In this document: positions 9,543 to 18,723 of the stretch, piece by piece | Layout: every line of letters begins with the position of its first letter | Numbering within the stretch: position 1 is the stretch's first letter | Origin: Frigidibacter mobilis | GTDB taxonomy: Bacteria > Pseudomonadota > Alphaproteobacteria > Rhodobacterales > Rhodobacteraceae | Reading direction: 5' to 3' | Assembly (NCBI RefSeq): GCF_001620265.1 | Contig: NZ_CP012661.1 | Coordinates: 3,702,501-3,766,500, forward strand | DNA length: 64,000 bases | The notes under the pieces: model-generated | What the model was told of the DNA's origin: nothing | The model's input: the letters and a program-made list of their open reading frames with translations, nothing else | Databases searched by the model: none | Program-made: the position numbers and the translations under genes

Positions 9543-10670
9543 CTATCCCAGGCTGCGCAGCAAGGCGACCGAGGGCACGCCGGTCGCAGCTTGGCCGATG
9601 CTGGACTGATAGGCGCTGATCGCGCTGGCGCTTTTGGGGCCAAGCACGCCGTCTGCGCCGCCGGTATCGAACCCGCGCGCGGTCAGGCGCTGCTGCAAGC
9701 GGATACGGTCGGCCTTGGTCAGACCATTGGCATCGGGCGGGAAACTGCCGCGCAGCGGCCCGCCGCCGGCGATGCGGTCGGCAAGGTGGCCCACGCCGAT
9801 CGCGTAAAGATCGGAGTTGTTGTAGCGCTTGATCGCCCGGAAGTTGCCGGTAACGGTAAAGCGTGGCCCGCCCGGCTGCGGCTGCAGCGCACCGTCCGCC
9901 GCCTCGGCGCCCCAGCGCAGGCCCGGCATCCAGCCACTGCGCGCCAGATAGGCGGCGGTCGAGGCCAGCGAATCCGTAGGATCATCCGACCAGATGTCGC
10001 GCCGCCCGTCGCCGTTGAAGTCCACGGCATAGGCCATATAGCTGGTCGGGATGAACTGGGTATGCCCCATCGCCCCGGCCCAGCTGCCGGTCATCCGTTC
10101 GGGCGTGACATCGCCGTTTTGCAAGATACGCAATGCCGCGACCAGTTGCTGCTCGAAGAACGCCCCGCGGCGCCCGTCATAGGCCAGCGTCGAGGTTGCC
10201 GAGATCACCGGCACATCGCCCCGCCGCTCGCCATAAAAGCTCTCAAGCCCCCAGATGGCCGTGATGATGGCCGGATCGACGCCATAGCGCGCCTCCAGTG
10301 CAGCGAGCGTCGGGCGCTGGCGGGCAAAGGCGGCGCGGCCCTTGGCCACCCGCTCGTCCGAAACGGCAATCGAGAGGTAATCCTCCAGCGTGCGCGAGGT
10401 TTCGGGCTGGTTGCGGTCGCGCGTCACTGCGCCGGGCACGAAGCCGGCAGAGCGGAAGGCCGCGGCAAGGGTCGCTTCGGATATCCCCTGTCCCGCCGCC
10501 CGCCCGCGGAATGACGCCACCCAGGCATCGTAGCCGGCATTCGGCACCGGGCGCAGGTCGTCCGGTATGGCCGCGGGCGTGGTGAAGCCACCCATGCCGC
10601 CGGGGTTGGTGCATGCCGCCAGTCCAAGTGTCCCGAGCCCAATGCTGAAGCGCCGCCTGTCCATCGACAT
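9543..10670 (-). CDS. Lytic murein transglycosylase (MltB type) with peptidoglycan-binding domain
   Basis: 375 residues from the ATG at 10670, preceded by GGGAGGA. The N-terminus MSMDRRRFSIGLGTLGLAAC ends in a lipobox (LAAC), so a periplasmic lipoprotein is expected; the RRRF string also resembles a Tat motif. The central SLT/MltB domain carries the catalytic glutamate in IWGLESFYGERRGD and the GHTQFIPTSY motif. A C-terminal PG_binding_1 repeat (about 310-375, LQQRLTARGFDTGGADGVLG) anchors it to peptidoglycan. It cleaves glycan strands, leaving 1,6-anhydro-MurNAc ends. The DeoR regulator gene lies upstream in the same direction, separated by about 110 bp. Confidence 0.93.
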   Translation of the reverse strand: MSMDRRRFSIGLGTLGLAACTNPGGMGGFTTPAAIPDDLRPVPNAGYDAWVASFRGRAAGQGISEATLAAAFRSAGFVPGAVTRDRNQPETSRTLEDYLSIAVSDERVAKGRAAFARQRPTLAALEARYGVDPAIITAIWGLESFYGERRGDVPVISATSTLAYDGRRGAFFEQQLVAALRILQNGDVTPERMTGSWAGAMGHTQFIPTSYMAYAVDFNGDGRRDIWSDDPTDSLASTAAYLARSGWMPGLRWGAEAADGALQPQPGGPRFTVTGNFRAIKRYNNSDLYAIGVGHLADRIAGGGPLRGSFPPDANGLTKADRIRLQQRLTARGFDTGGADGVLGPKSASAISAYQSSIGQAATGVPSVALLRSLG

Positions 10671-10780
10671 CGCTGTCCTCCCTGGCTGATCCTTGCGATC
10701 CAGCATAGACAAAGCCCCCGCAGTCGCAATCGGCCGCTTCAGGGGGGGGAGGGTACAGGGCCGGATATCAGCCGAGACAG

Positions 10781-11566
10781 TCAGGCCCGATGAAAGCTGA
10801 CCCCGCCCAGACGGGCGGCGGCGGCGATCGGCTCTGGCGGGGCGGCCTCCGAGACCAGCAGGTCAACCTCGCCGAGCGAGCCAAGCCGCACATGGCCGCG
10901 ATGGCCGAACTTGCTGCTGTCCACCGCCAGAAGCACCTTCTGCGCCTGCCCCATTGCAGAGCGCACGGCCTCGACCTCACCCTGGTCATCGTCGCATAAG
11001 TCGCCCTCGTCATCGACGCCTGAGACCGAGACGATGGCCGTATCGAACTTGAATCCCGAGATGAACGAGGGGGTTTTCTCCTGAAAGACGCCACCATCGA
11101 CATGGCGCACGAAGCCACCCGGGACGGCGATGATGAAATCGGTGACCTCGCTGAGATAGGCGGCGATGCGCAGGCTGTAGCTGACCACGCGCAGGTTCTT
11201 GCGGCAGACGAGCGCCCGGGCGATGGCCTCGCAGGTTGACCCAGTGTCAAGGAAGACCGAGGCGCCATCGTCGATGAGCCCGGCCACGCAGACGCCGATC
11301 CGCTCCTTGGCCTGGGCATTGCGGATGCGGCGGCTGCGCAGCTCGCCGGGTTCGATGGAGTTGGCAATCATCGCCCCGCCATGCAGGCGCCGCAGCTTGC
11401 CCTGCTTTTCCAGCTCCATGATGTCACGCCGGGCGGTCTGGGTGGTGACAGAGAACCGGCGTGAAACCTCGTCGAGCGAGATGTAGCGCTGTGCCACGAT
11501 CTGCTCCATCAAAAGCCGGTGCCTCAAACTCTTCTTGTCTTCGATTTCCATGTGTCGCGCTGCCAT
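10781..11566 (-). CDS. DeoR/GlpR-family transcriptional regulator
   Basis: 262 residues from the ATG at 11566, preceded by AGGGGTGAC; the frame is open up to 11650. The N-terminal winged helix-turn-helix is typical: ISLDEVSRRFSVTTQTARRD, then LEKQGKLRRLHGGA. The C-terminal DeoRC sugar-phosphate-sensing domain (about 75-240) shows LDTGSTCEAIARAL and AVDSSKFGHRGHV. Such proteins repress sugar-catabolic operons until a phosphorylated sugar binds. No sugar operon adjoins it, so its targets are unknown. The autotransporter gene upstream reads in the same direction. Confidence 0.92.
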   Translation of the reverse strand: MAARHMEIEDKKSLRHRLLMEQIVAQRYISLDEVSRRFSVTTQTARRDIMELEKQGKLRRLHGGAMIANSIEPGELRSRRIRNAQAKERIGVCVAGLIDDGASVFLDTGSTCEAIARALVCRKNLRVVSYSLRIAAYLSEVTDFIIAVPGGFVRHVDGGVFQEKTPSFISGFKFDTAIVSVSGVDDEGDLCDDDQGEVEAVRSAMGQAQKVLLAVDSSKFGHRGHVRLGSLGEVDLLVSEAAPPEPIAAAARLGGVSFHRA

Positions 11567-11667
11567 GTCACCCCTGTATTCATGTCGTATCACCGGCTGC
11601 CGGCCATCTTGCAAGAAAATGGGCTGCGACAGTTTCCTGCCGCAGCCCATTTCAGCCTCTGCCGGGT

Positions 11668-14600
11668 TCAGAACTTCACGCGCAGCGTTGCGCCCAGGCT
11701 GCTGGCCTCGCCCGCATCGCCGAAGCTGCCGGTATAGCCGAGCTGCAGCGTGGTCTGCGGGGTCAGTTCGGCGGCCACCGAGAGGTTCAGCCTGACCAGG
11801 TCCTCGGGCAGGCCCGCCCCGTTCACCCCGAAGGAGCTGCCGCCGGCGAAAGCCATGTCGGCTTTGGCCGCGTCGGCATCCAGAACATGCTGCCAGCCAA
11901 GCTCGCCCGACAGGCGGACCGGCGTGCCGGATTTGGCCAGCAGGGTTCCGGCGCGCAGACCAAGGTCGGCGACCGTCGCGTCATAGTCGTTGCCAGAGAT
12001 ATCCAGCGCCGCGATGCCGCCGTCTTCACGGGTGCCGTCGGTCTTCACCGTGATATGGGCGATGCCGGCATAGGGCTGCAGGACCGTGCTGCCCATCTGC
12101 AGGTCATAGGCCAGTTCAGCGAAGACCTGGGTGGTGTTGGCGCTGTAATCGGCTGTCAGCGTGTCGGCGAAGCCGCCGAAGGCCACGCCTCGGGTGCTGT
12201 CGATCTGGCTGTTGGTCCAAGTCAGGCCCGCGGTGACATGTGCCGCCCCGAACGCGCGGCCGCCGAACAGACCGAAGTTCACATCCTGCGTGTCGGCCTT
12301 GCCCTCCGCACCGCTGAGCCGGGCCTTGGCCTGGCCGTAGCCGACCATTGCGCCATAGGTCCAGCCGTTGTCCAGCATCCCGTTCACGCCGACAAGCGTA
12401 CCGAAGGAAGAGGAGTTCAGCTGGTGCAGGTCGCTGCCTTCGGCCTCCGAATTGCCGCCATAGGTCTGCATCCAGAACTGCGCCTTGTCGCCGCCAGCAA
12501 AGGCGTGCATCTGGCCCAGGGCAACGCCGCGCAGGGTGTTGCCCTGCTCGGCCAGCGTCGTCAGCGTCGCGGCATGAAGCTCGCCCGACAGATCGTCGAA
12601 GGCGGCATCGGCGGTGGCGGCATCAAGCATGACCACTTCGTCATAGAGGGCGCTGCCATAGCCCAGGCTTTCCACACCGCCGGCGGTCGCCCGGCGATTG
12701 GCGGTTTGGGCGATCTGGTCGAAGGCGGTGTCGTTCCGCGCCAGCGTCAGCGACACGTCTTTGGTACTGTAGCTTAGCGAGGCATCGAGGAAGGCCAGCG
12801 ACGAGGTGACGCTGTCGAACTGGCCGCTGACGGTGCCGCCGGCTGTCAGCACGGTGTAGTCGGTGAAGGGCTTGTAGTTGCCCGGCGCCGCCAGTGCGAA
12901 GGCCGAGCCGCCCGCGATGGAGATGTTGCCGGTGGCGTTCACCACATCCGAGTCGCCCTCGGCATTGACTTCGATCTCGAAGGAGGAACCGGCGGCAAAG
13001 GTCAGATCGCCGTCGATATCGAGGGTGCCTATGCTGTTGCCCGCGGCCAGGGTGGCGCCGCTGCCAAGGGTCAGCGAGCCGACGGTGCCCGAACCGCCGA
13101 TGGCGGCGCCATTGCCGACGGTGACCATCTGCGAGCTGGCGATCGAGCCGTTGACGACCAGCAGGCCTTTGCTGATCTGCGTGGCGCCGGTGTAGGTGTT
13201 GTCAGCCTCCAGAACCAGCGTGCCATCGCCGCGCTTGTCCAGCGCGCCTTCACCCGAAATCTCTTTCAGCGCGAAAACGGTGGCATCCGCATCGCGGATA
13301 TCCAGCCAGCCGCCGGTACCTTCCAGGCTGACTTCGCGGTTCAGCGAGGTCATGGCGGTGCCGGAAACGGCAAGCCCGCCGTCGTTCAGGCGCAGGGTCG
13401 CACCCGAATTGCCAAGGGCCGCGTCCTCGTCAACCCGCACGGTACCGCCATCGGCGACCAGCGTTTCGGCGATGAAGCTGTGATCGTCGATGCAATAGTC
13501 GGCAATCGCCGACTGCAGGCGGGCATCGGTGCTGGTGCAATCCAGCAGCGTCTTTTTCTCTTCTTCGGTCAGCCAGTCCAGGATCGGTTTGCCGTTCGCG
13601 TCGGACACCTGCCCCAGATAGACATCGCTCCGCATGTTGTTGCGCGTCAGGTAGAACTCGCCGTCATTTGCGGCGAAGACAGTGGCTTCCTCGCTCCAGA
13701 CCAGGCGGGTTTCCTCGGCGCCTCCGGCAGGAGTGTAGTATTCCAGCTTGGGGCCGACCCAGGCCAGATCATGCGCAACCAGCTCGTGATCGGAGAAGGC
13801 CTTGCCGGTGCTGGTCACGTCGGTCTGGTCCAGCACGCCGGTATATTCGTCCTCGGCCTCATCGACGATCTTCCACCACTTGCCGAAGGGGCGCGAGGCA
13901 AGGAAATGGTCGATGGTGCTGCGGTCCCAGCTGGGCCAGGTGTTGGTGGCGTCTTCCTCGACCGAAGTCCAGGTGGTCTTGCCATCGGCCAGTTCGTGCG
14001 GGGCAAACAGCTCGCGCTCGGCATCGGTCTGCAGCAAGATGAAGTCACGCTTCAGCTTGTTCATCGAAACGGGGATGTTGTCCGCCACCGGATACATTTC
14101 GTCGGCGAACAGATCGTCGGGGATGTCGGCAAGGGCGAGGCGCTTGCCCTTGTTGTCTGCGATGAACTTGGTCATGGCTGCCGGATCGACGGCGTATTGT
14201 TCAAGCAGCTTGCCGTAGAACGCATTGTTCGATTGCAGGTAGTTCTGCAGGATCAGCTTCTGCTGACTGGCGCGGTGCAGGCCGCGTTCGGACACGTCGG
14301 CGGCATTGAAATCGCCGACGATCACAACCGGGCGGTTGGTGGATTTCGCCCAGGTGGTGATCCCGGCGATTTCGTTCAGGCGGGTGGTGGAGGTGTCGCG
14401 GTAGTCGAGGTGGATAGAGCCGAACACCGTTTCGGGAATGCCACCAGAGGCAGCAGTCTTCACATAGGCGACGGAATCGCCAAGAGTATTGGTGCCCAGC
14501 GTGCCGGGAACGCGGGTCAGGATGCCGGTATCACCTTGCTTGATATAGGTATATTCGCCCATCCCCGCATCGCGCAGCCGCTGCTGCAGGCCGCTGAGAT

Positions 14601-14856
14601 AGGCGGTGCTGTTCAGTTCCTGAAACGCGATGATGTCATAGCCGCCGTTGACGAACAGCGGCGCGATGGCGTCGAGGTTATTGCGGAACTGGTCGACCCA
14701 GGTGTTGAAGGTCAGAACGCGCAGCGTGCCATCGGTTTCAGCATGGCCGAGGCCGGGCAGCAGGCCGACGGCGGCAGCGCCGCACAGCAGCAGGGCGCGC
14801 ACCGAGGAGAGCGGGCGGAAACAGGTCCGCCGCTTGGGAGAGATGGGATTGGACAT
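11668..14856 (-). CDS. Autotransporter with N-terminal EEP nuclease/phosphatase-like passenger domain
   Basis: 1062 residues. A long signal peptide (1 to ~39, ending GLGHAE) is followed by an exonuclease/endonuclease/phosphatase domain (~45-375). It carries the metal and catalytic motifs of that fold: FNTW near residue 50, FQELN (~77), DFNAADV (~182) and SDHELVAHD (~356). Residues ~470-700 hold Gly/Ala-rich autotransporter-associated beta-strand repeats (LVLEADNTYTGATQ, GGSGTVGSLTLGSG). The last ~280 residues form the autotransporter beta-barrel and end in the outer-membrane phenylalanine (LRVKF). The protein should place a nuclease, lipid phosphatase or sphingomyelinase-like domain on the cell surface. 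The actual substrate cannot be told from sequence. Confidence 0.88.
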   Translation of the reverse strand: MSNPISPKRRTCFRPLSSVRALLLCGAAAVGLLPGLGHAETDGTLRVLTFNTWVDQFRNNLDAIAPLFVNGGYDIIAFQELNSTAYLSGLQQRLRDAGMGEYTYIKQGDTGILTRVPGTLGTNTLGDSVAYVKTAASGGIPETVFGSIHLDYRDTSTTRLNEIAGITTWAKSTNRPVVIVGDFNAADVSERGLHRASQQKLILQNYLQSNNAFYGKLLEQYAVDPAAMTKFIADNKGKRLALADIPDDLFADEMYPVADNIPVSMNKLKRDFILLQTDAERELFAPHELADGKTTWTSVEEDATNTWPSWDRSTIDHFLASRPFGKWWKIVDEAEDEYTGVLDQTDVTSTGKAFSDHELVAHDLAWVGPKLEYYTPAGGAEETRLVWSEEATVFAANDGEFYLTRNNMRSDVYLGQVSDANGKPILDWLTEEEKKTLLDCTSTDARLQSAIADYCIDDHSFIAETLVADGGTVRVDEDAALGNSGATLRLNDGGLAVSGTAMTSLNREVSLEGTGGWLDIRDADATVFALKEISGEGALDKRGDGTLVLEADNTYTGATQISKGLLVVNGSIASSQMVTVGNGAAIGGSGTVGSLTLGSGATLAAGNSIGTLDIDGDLTFAAGSSFEIEVNAEGDSDVVNATGNISIAGGSAFALAAPGNYKPFTDYTVLTAGGTVSGQFDSVTSSLAFLDASLSYSTKDVSLTLARNDTAFDQIAQTANRRATAGGVESLGYGSALYDEVVMLDAATADAAFDDLSGELHAATLTTLAEQGNTLRGVALGQMHAFAGGDKAQFWMQTYGGNSEAEGSDLHQLNSSSFGTLVGVNGMLDNGWTYGAMVGYGQAKARLSGAEGKADTQDVNFGLFGGRAFGAAHVTAGLTWTNSQIDSTRGVAFGGFADTLTADYSANTTQVFAELAYDLQMGSTVLQPYAGIAHITVKTDGTREDGGIAALDISGNDYDATVADLGLRAGTLLAKSGTPVRLSGELGWQHVLDADAAKADMAFAGGSSFGVNGAGLPEDLVRLNLSVAAELTPQTTLQLGYTGSFGDAGEASSLGATLRVKF

Positions 14857-14925
14857 GGGATCCTACGTGGCTGGTGGAGGGCCGGCAGCGGGTGCCGGGG
14901 CGGGTGGACACGTGGGATACTGGTC

Positions 14926-15024
14926 AATTAAATTGTATGTTTTATGACATTTATGGTAATTTTGTAGGATGTATTACATTTCCGCAGAGCCTTATCTTAA
15001 GAAATTAATATATATATCAGATAT
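14926..15024 (-). promoter_or_regulatory. AT-rich island upstream of the autotransporter gene
   Basis: In otherwise GC-rich DNA this ~100-bp block is mostly A/T. It includes an 11-bp palindrome ATGTATTACAT (14969-14979) and a TATATATAT run near 15008-15017. It lies 70-170 bp ahead of the autotransporter start and directly after the broken copA gene. The likely content is the autotransporter promoter and a regulator or H-NS-like (MucR/Ros) binding region. I could not assign -35/-10 boxes with confidence. Confidence 0.4.
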
Positions 15025-17497
15025 TTATCTGGATCGGCGCAATCTGAGGGCGTTGCTCACCACGAAAACCGAGGAGAAGGCCATCGCGCCGGCGGCGAGC
15101 ATCGGCGAGAGCAGCATTCCGTTCAGCGGATAGAGTGCGCCGGCGGCGACGGGGATCAGCAGGACGTTGTAGCCGAAGGCCCAGAACAGGTTCTGGCGGA
15201 TGTTGCGCAGGGTGGCGCGGCTGAGGCGGATGGCGGTGGCGACGGCTTGCGGATCGCCGGAAATCACAACGATTTCAGCACTTTCGATGGCAACATCGGT
15301 GCCGGTTCCCATCGCGATTCCCACATCGGCGGCGGCGAGGGCGGGGGCGTCGTTGATGCCGTCGCCGACGAAGGCGGTGGGGGCGGCAAGCTGCGACAGC
15401 GCCTGCAGCTTGCCTTCGGGCAGAACCCCGGCGACGACGTTCGAAATGCCGATCCGCGCGGCCACGGCCCCGACTGTCAGGCGGTTATCCCCTGAAATCA
15501 TTGTACTTTCTACGCCAAGCGCGGTGAGCGCGGCAATCGCCGCGGCGGCGCCGGGCTTCAGCGGATCGGACACGGCAAGCACGGCCGCAAGCTGGCCATC
15601 CACCGCGACGAGCATCGGCGTCTTACCTTCCGCGGCCAGCGCCTCGGCCCGGGCGGCGAGGGTATGGAAACCGTCTGGATTCGATATGGAAACTGTATGG
15701 CTAGTATTTCCGTCAGGAACCACGCCCTCCCCCTGCAGCAGCGCGGCATTGCCGATCAGTAGGGCCTGGCCGCCGACGCTGGCGACCAGGCCCTTGCCGG
15801 GGATCGCACGGGCAGTGTCGGCGCGGGGGACAGTCAGGCCCCGCTCCTTCGCTGCGGCGAGGATGGCGCTGGCGAGGGGATGTTCCGACCGCGCCTCTGC
15901 CCCGGCGACGAGGGCGAGAAGCTCGGCCTCCACCACACCCGGCGCGACCTCGATGTCGGTCAGCACCGGGTGGCCCTCGGTCAGGGTGCCGGTCTTGTCG
16001 AAGGCGACGGAGCGCACCTCGGCCAGGCGCTGCAGCGCGTCGCCGCGGCGGAAGAGCACGCCGAGTTCGGCGCCGCGGCCGGTGCCGACGAGGATCGACA
16101 CCGGGTGGCGAGGCCCATCGCGCAGGGACAGGCGATGATGAGCACCGAGATGCCGGCGACGAGCGCATGGGTCAGGCGCGGTTCGGGGCCAAGGGTCAGC
16201 CAGACAAGGAAGGTCAGCGCCGAAAGCCCCATCACCGCCGGCACGAACCAGCGGGTGATCCTGTCGACCAGCGCCTGCACCGGCAGCTTGCCGCCCTGCG
16301 CATCCTCGACCAGACGGATGATGCGGGCCAGCACGGTATCGGCGCCGGTGGCGGTAACGCGGAAGGCCAGCGCCGCGGCGCCGTTGACGGTGCCGCCGGT
16401 GACGGGGCGCCGGGGGTCTTCTCGACCGGGGCAGGCTCCCCGGTCAGCATCGATTCGTCGATCCAGCCGTGGCCATCCGTCAGGATGCCATCGACGGCGA
16501 CCCGCTCGCCGGGGCCAGCAGCACGATGTCGCCGGGAGCGAGCTCCTCGACCGGCAGTTCCACCGTCTCGCCGCCGCGGTCGACGCGGGCGGTGGCGGGG
16601 CGCAGGCCGACAAGGCGGCGGATCGCCTCGCCGGCCCGGCCCTTGGCGCGGGCCTCCAGCCAGCGGCCGACAAGGATCAGGGTAACGATGGTTGCCGCGG
16701 CCTCATAATACACATCTCGGGCGGTGGCAGGCAGCAGCGTGGGGGCGAAGGTGGCAAGGGTGGAATAGCCGAAGGCGGCGAGGCTGCCGAGGGCGACAAG
16801 GCTGTTCATTTCCGGCGCCATCCGGGCCAGCGCCGGCAGGCCGATGCGCAGGAAGACGCGGCCGGGCCCGGCCAGCACGGCGGCGGTGAGCGCGAACTGG
16901 ATCAGCCAGCTGGTCTGGGTGCCGATGGTGGCCATGATCCAGTGATGGAAGGCCGGGATCATGTGGCCACCCATTGCGAGGATGACCACGGGGAGCGTCA
17001 GCGCGGCAGAGATCAGGGCACGGCGGCGCATCAGGGCGGCCTCGGTCGCCTGCCGGTCTTCGGGGCGGCTGGGACATTCTGGCGCTGCGGATGCGCCGGG
17101 TAGCCGGCCTTGGTGACGCGTTGGGCAAGCTCGGTCGGCGAGGTGGCGCCGGGGCGTAGCGGACCTGCGCGGCATTCGTGGCGAGGTTGACCGAAGCCGC
17201 GAGCACGCCAGGGCTGGCCTGAAGCGCGCGTTCAACCCGGCCCGCGCAGGAGGCGCAGGTCATGCCGTCGATGGTCAGCCGGGCCTCGGCCTCGGCCATC
17301 GGATAGCCGGCCTTTTTCAGCGCGGCGGCGAGGGCGGCGGGGCTGGCCGGCGCGTCGAAGCTGACGCGGGCGGAATTGGCGGCAAGGTTGATCGCGGCCC
17401 CGGTCACGCCCGGAACCGCCGCCAGCGCGCGTTCGGCGCGCCCGGCGCAAGAGGCGCAGGACATGCCGGTGACGGAGAAGGTGGCGGTCTGGGTCAT
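15025..17497 (-). pseudogene. copA: Copper-translocating P-type ATPase, reading frame broken five times
   Basis: Read across frames, this is a complete Cu+-exporting P1B ATPase. It has two N-terminal heavy-metal domains ([15 protein letters not shown] and [15 protein letters not shown]), membrane segments, TGE loop ([12 protein letters not shown]), the CPC metal site ([10 protein letters not shown]), phosphorylation motif DKTGTLTEG and hinge GDGINDAPALAAAD, ending at the last membrane helices. The frame shifts near 17150, 17097, 16510, 16403 and 16104. Each is repaired by adding one base to a G/C run, for example after the CPC motif, where ATPVSILVG is restored. No internal stops or larger losses were seen. 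This is either a very young pseudogene or a sequencing artefact over an intact gene. No copZ or cueR-like regulator is adjacent. Confidence 0.85.
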
Positions 17498-17602
17498 GGC
17501 AGGCTCCGGCGGTTTGGTCGGGAGGCAGCCTAGACCCGGGGCGGCGATGGTTCAAGAGTTGTTGAAACGTCGATGTGTCGCAGGCTGCCAAGAGGCCGCC
17601 GC

Positions 17603-18112
17603 TCAATCCAGGCCAAGCAAGCCTGCCACCCCTAGGCTGACAGCCCCGATGACCAGCGGGGCTGGCCAGGAGACCAGCAGCCTGCGGCCCAGGAACGACC
17701 AGCCCATGATGGCGGCCTCATGGGTCAGGGTTCGGGTCATGCTGCAGATGCTCCATCCGGTGATGAAGGCCAGGAGTGCCCCGACCCCGGCCCCGGCCTT
17801 GAGCGCTGCCGCCCCCACGGCAAAGGCCACCACCGGCCCGCCGGGCACAAGTGCCCCGAGCCCCGAGGCCAGCATCACCCCCGCCAGCCCCGATCCTGGC
17901 CCGAACAGCGCGCGCACATCGTCCTGTGGCAGCAATTCGGCCATGAATCCCGCCCCGGTCAGCCCGATGATCGTGCGCGGCAGCATTATCAGGAACAGAT
18001 GCTGCGCCTCGGCGCGCACATGGGGCAGCCGCTCTGGCGAGATCCGCCGCAGGTGGCGAAGAGTCCAGAGCGCTGCGGCCCAGATCATCACGGTGCCGAT
18101 GACCACGTTCAT
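17603..18112 (-). CDS. Half-size membrane permease, second of a homologous pair
   Basis: 169 residues with about five membrane segments. It contains GALVPGGPVVAFAVG and, later, WSICSMTRTLTHE, which align over nearly their whole length with the preceding gene product (shared pattern GPxSGxxGxM...GAxxPGGPxV...AGAxxGA...RTLxxE). I place it tentatively in the permease family formerly called DUF318 (PF03773-like), whose members normally carry two such halves in one chain. Its start overlaps the previous stop by 4 bp. The pair probably forms a heterodimer. It is the last gene of the ten-gene operon, and its substrate is unknown. Confidence 0.6.
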   Translation of the reverse strand: MNVVIGTVMIWAAALWTLRHLRRISPERLPHVRAEAQHLFLIMLPRTIIGLTGAGFMAELLPQDDVRALFGPGSGLAGVMLASGLGALVPGGPVVAFAVGAAALKAGAGVGALLAFITGWSICSMTRTLTHEAAIMGWSFLGRRLLVSWPAPLVIGAVSLGVAGLLGLD

Positions 18113-18723
18113 TGCACATCCCTCCGCACTGCGGCCCGCGCGGCGAGCATCCGCATCACGAAGCCCAGCAACACCGGCACCGGCAATGTCAGAAGAAAGC
18201 GCATCGCCACCACCTCCACCGGGATGAAGGACAGCTCCCAGACCAGCGTCCGGTTCAACGACAGCAAGACCCAGGCCGACACGATCGTCACCCCGGCGCC
18301 CAGATCTGCCCCCGCGGCCATCAGGGCGACGGTCAGCGGATAGATCACATGCGGCCCGCCCGGCATCACCGCGCCCGCGACAGCAGCGATCATCAGCCCG
18401 CGCCAGCCGCTGTCCGGCCCGATCAGCGCCAGCACCCGCGCGCGCGGCAAGGACAGGCCAAGGGCCGTGGCCAGAAGGATGCCGCCGAAGATCTTCGGCA
18501 GCAGCAGAAGGGCGAATCCCAGATCGGACCAGAGCAGTTCAAAGAACCGCTCCGGCCCGCGCGTGATCCACACGCCAATGCCGCTCAGGCACAGAAGGGC
18601 GGTCACGAAGATCAGCCCGCCATCGAGCATGCGCCGGTCGCGGGCCGGTGTCGCCGTGGGCCCGTGGTCGGTGTCCGTGCCGCGCGGCGGGTGCCGGTGC
18701 CCCGGTTCAGGCTCTTCCGCCAT
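18109..18723 (-). CDS. Half-size membrane permease, first of a homologous pair
   Basis: 204 residues. A soluble N-terminus of about 32 residues contains scattered histidines (GHRHPPRGTDTDHGP) and could face the cytoplasm or bind metal. About five membrane helices follow, with GAVMPGGPHVIYPL and VLLSLNRTLVWE. This is a paralogue of the next gene product, not a frameshifted front half of it: both carry the same PGGP and RTLxxE elements, and the genes overlap by an ordinary ATGA. Its start lies inside the last 17 bp of the phosphodiesterase gene, so translation is coupled. Role unknown; the context suggests moving a product or ion linked to the operon substrate. Confidence 0.6.
   Translation of the reverse strand: MAEEPEPGHRHPPRGTDTDHGPTATPARDRRMLDGGLIFVTALLCLSGIGVWITRGPERFFELLWSDLGFALLLLPKIFGGILLATALGLSLPRARVLALIGPDSGWRGLMIAAVAGAVMPGGPHVIYPLTVALMAAGADLGAGVTIVSAWVLLSLNRTLVWELSFIPVEVVAMRFLLTLPVPVLLGFVMRMLAARAAVRRDVQ

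Noticed and set aside
15025..17497. Phase variation or programmed frameshifting in copA
   Set aside because: The runs are only about 2-5 bases long and there are five independent breaks. Phase-variable tracts are normally much longer and single, and no slippery site with a downstream structure is evident.
17603..18723. The two small permease genes as one gene split by a frameshift
   Set aside because: Each half contains the same complete set of motifs and its own start; they overlap by an ordinary ATGA, unlike the homopolymer-type breaks elsewhere in this window.
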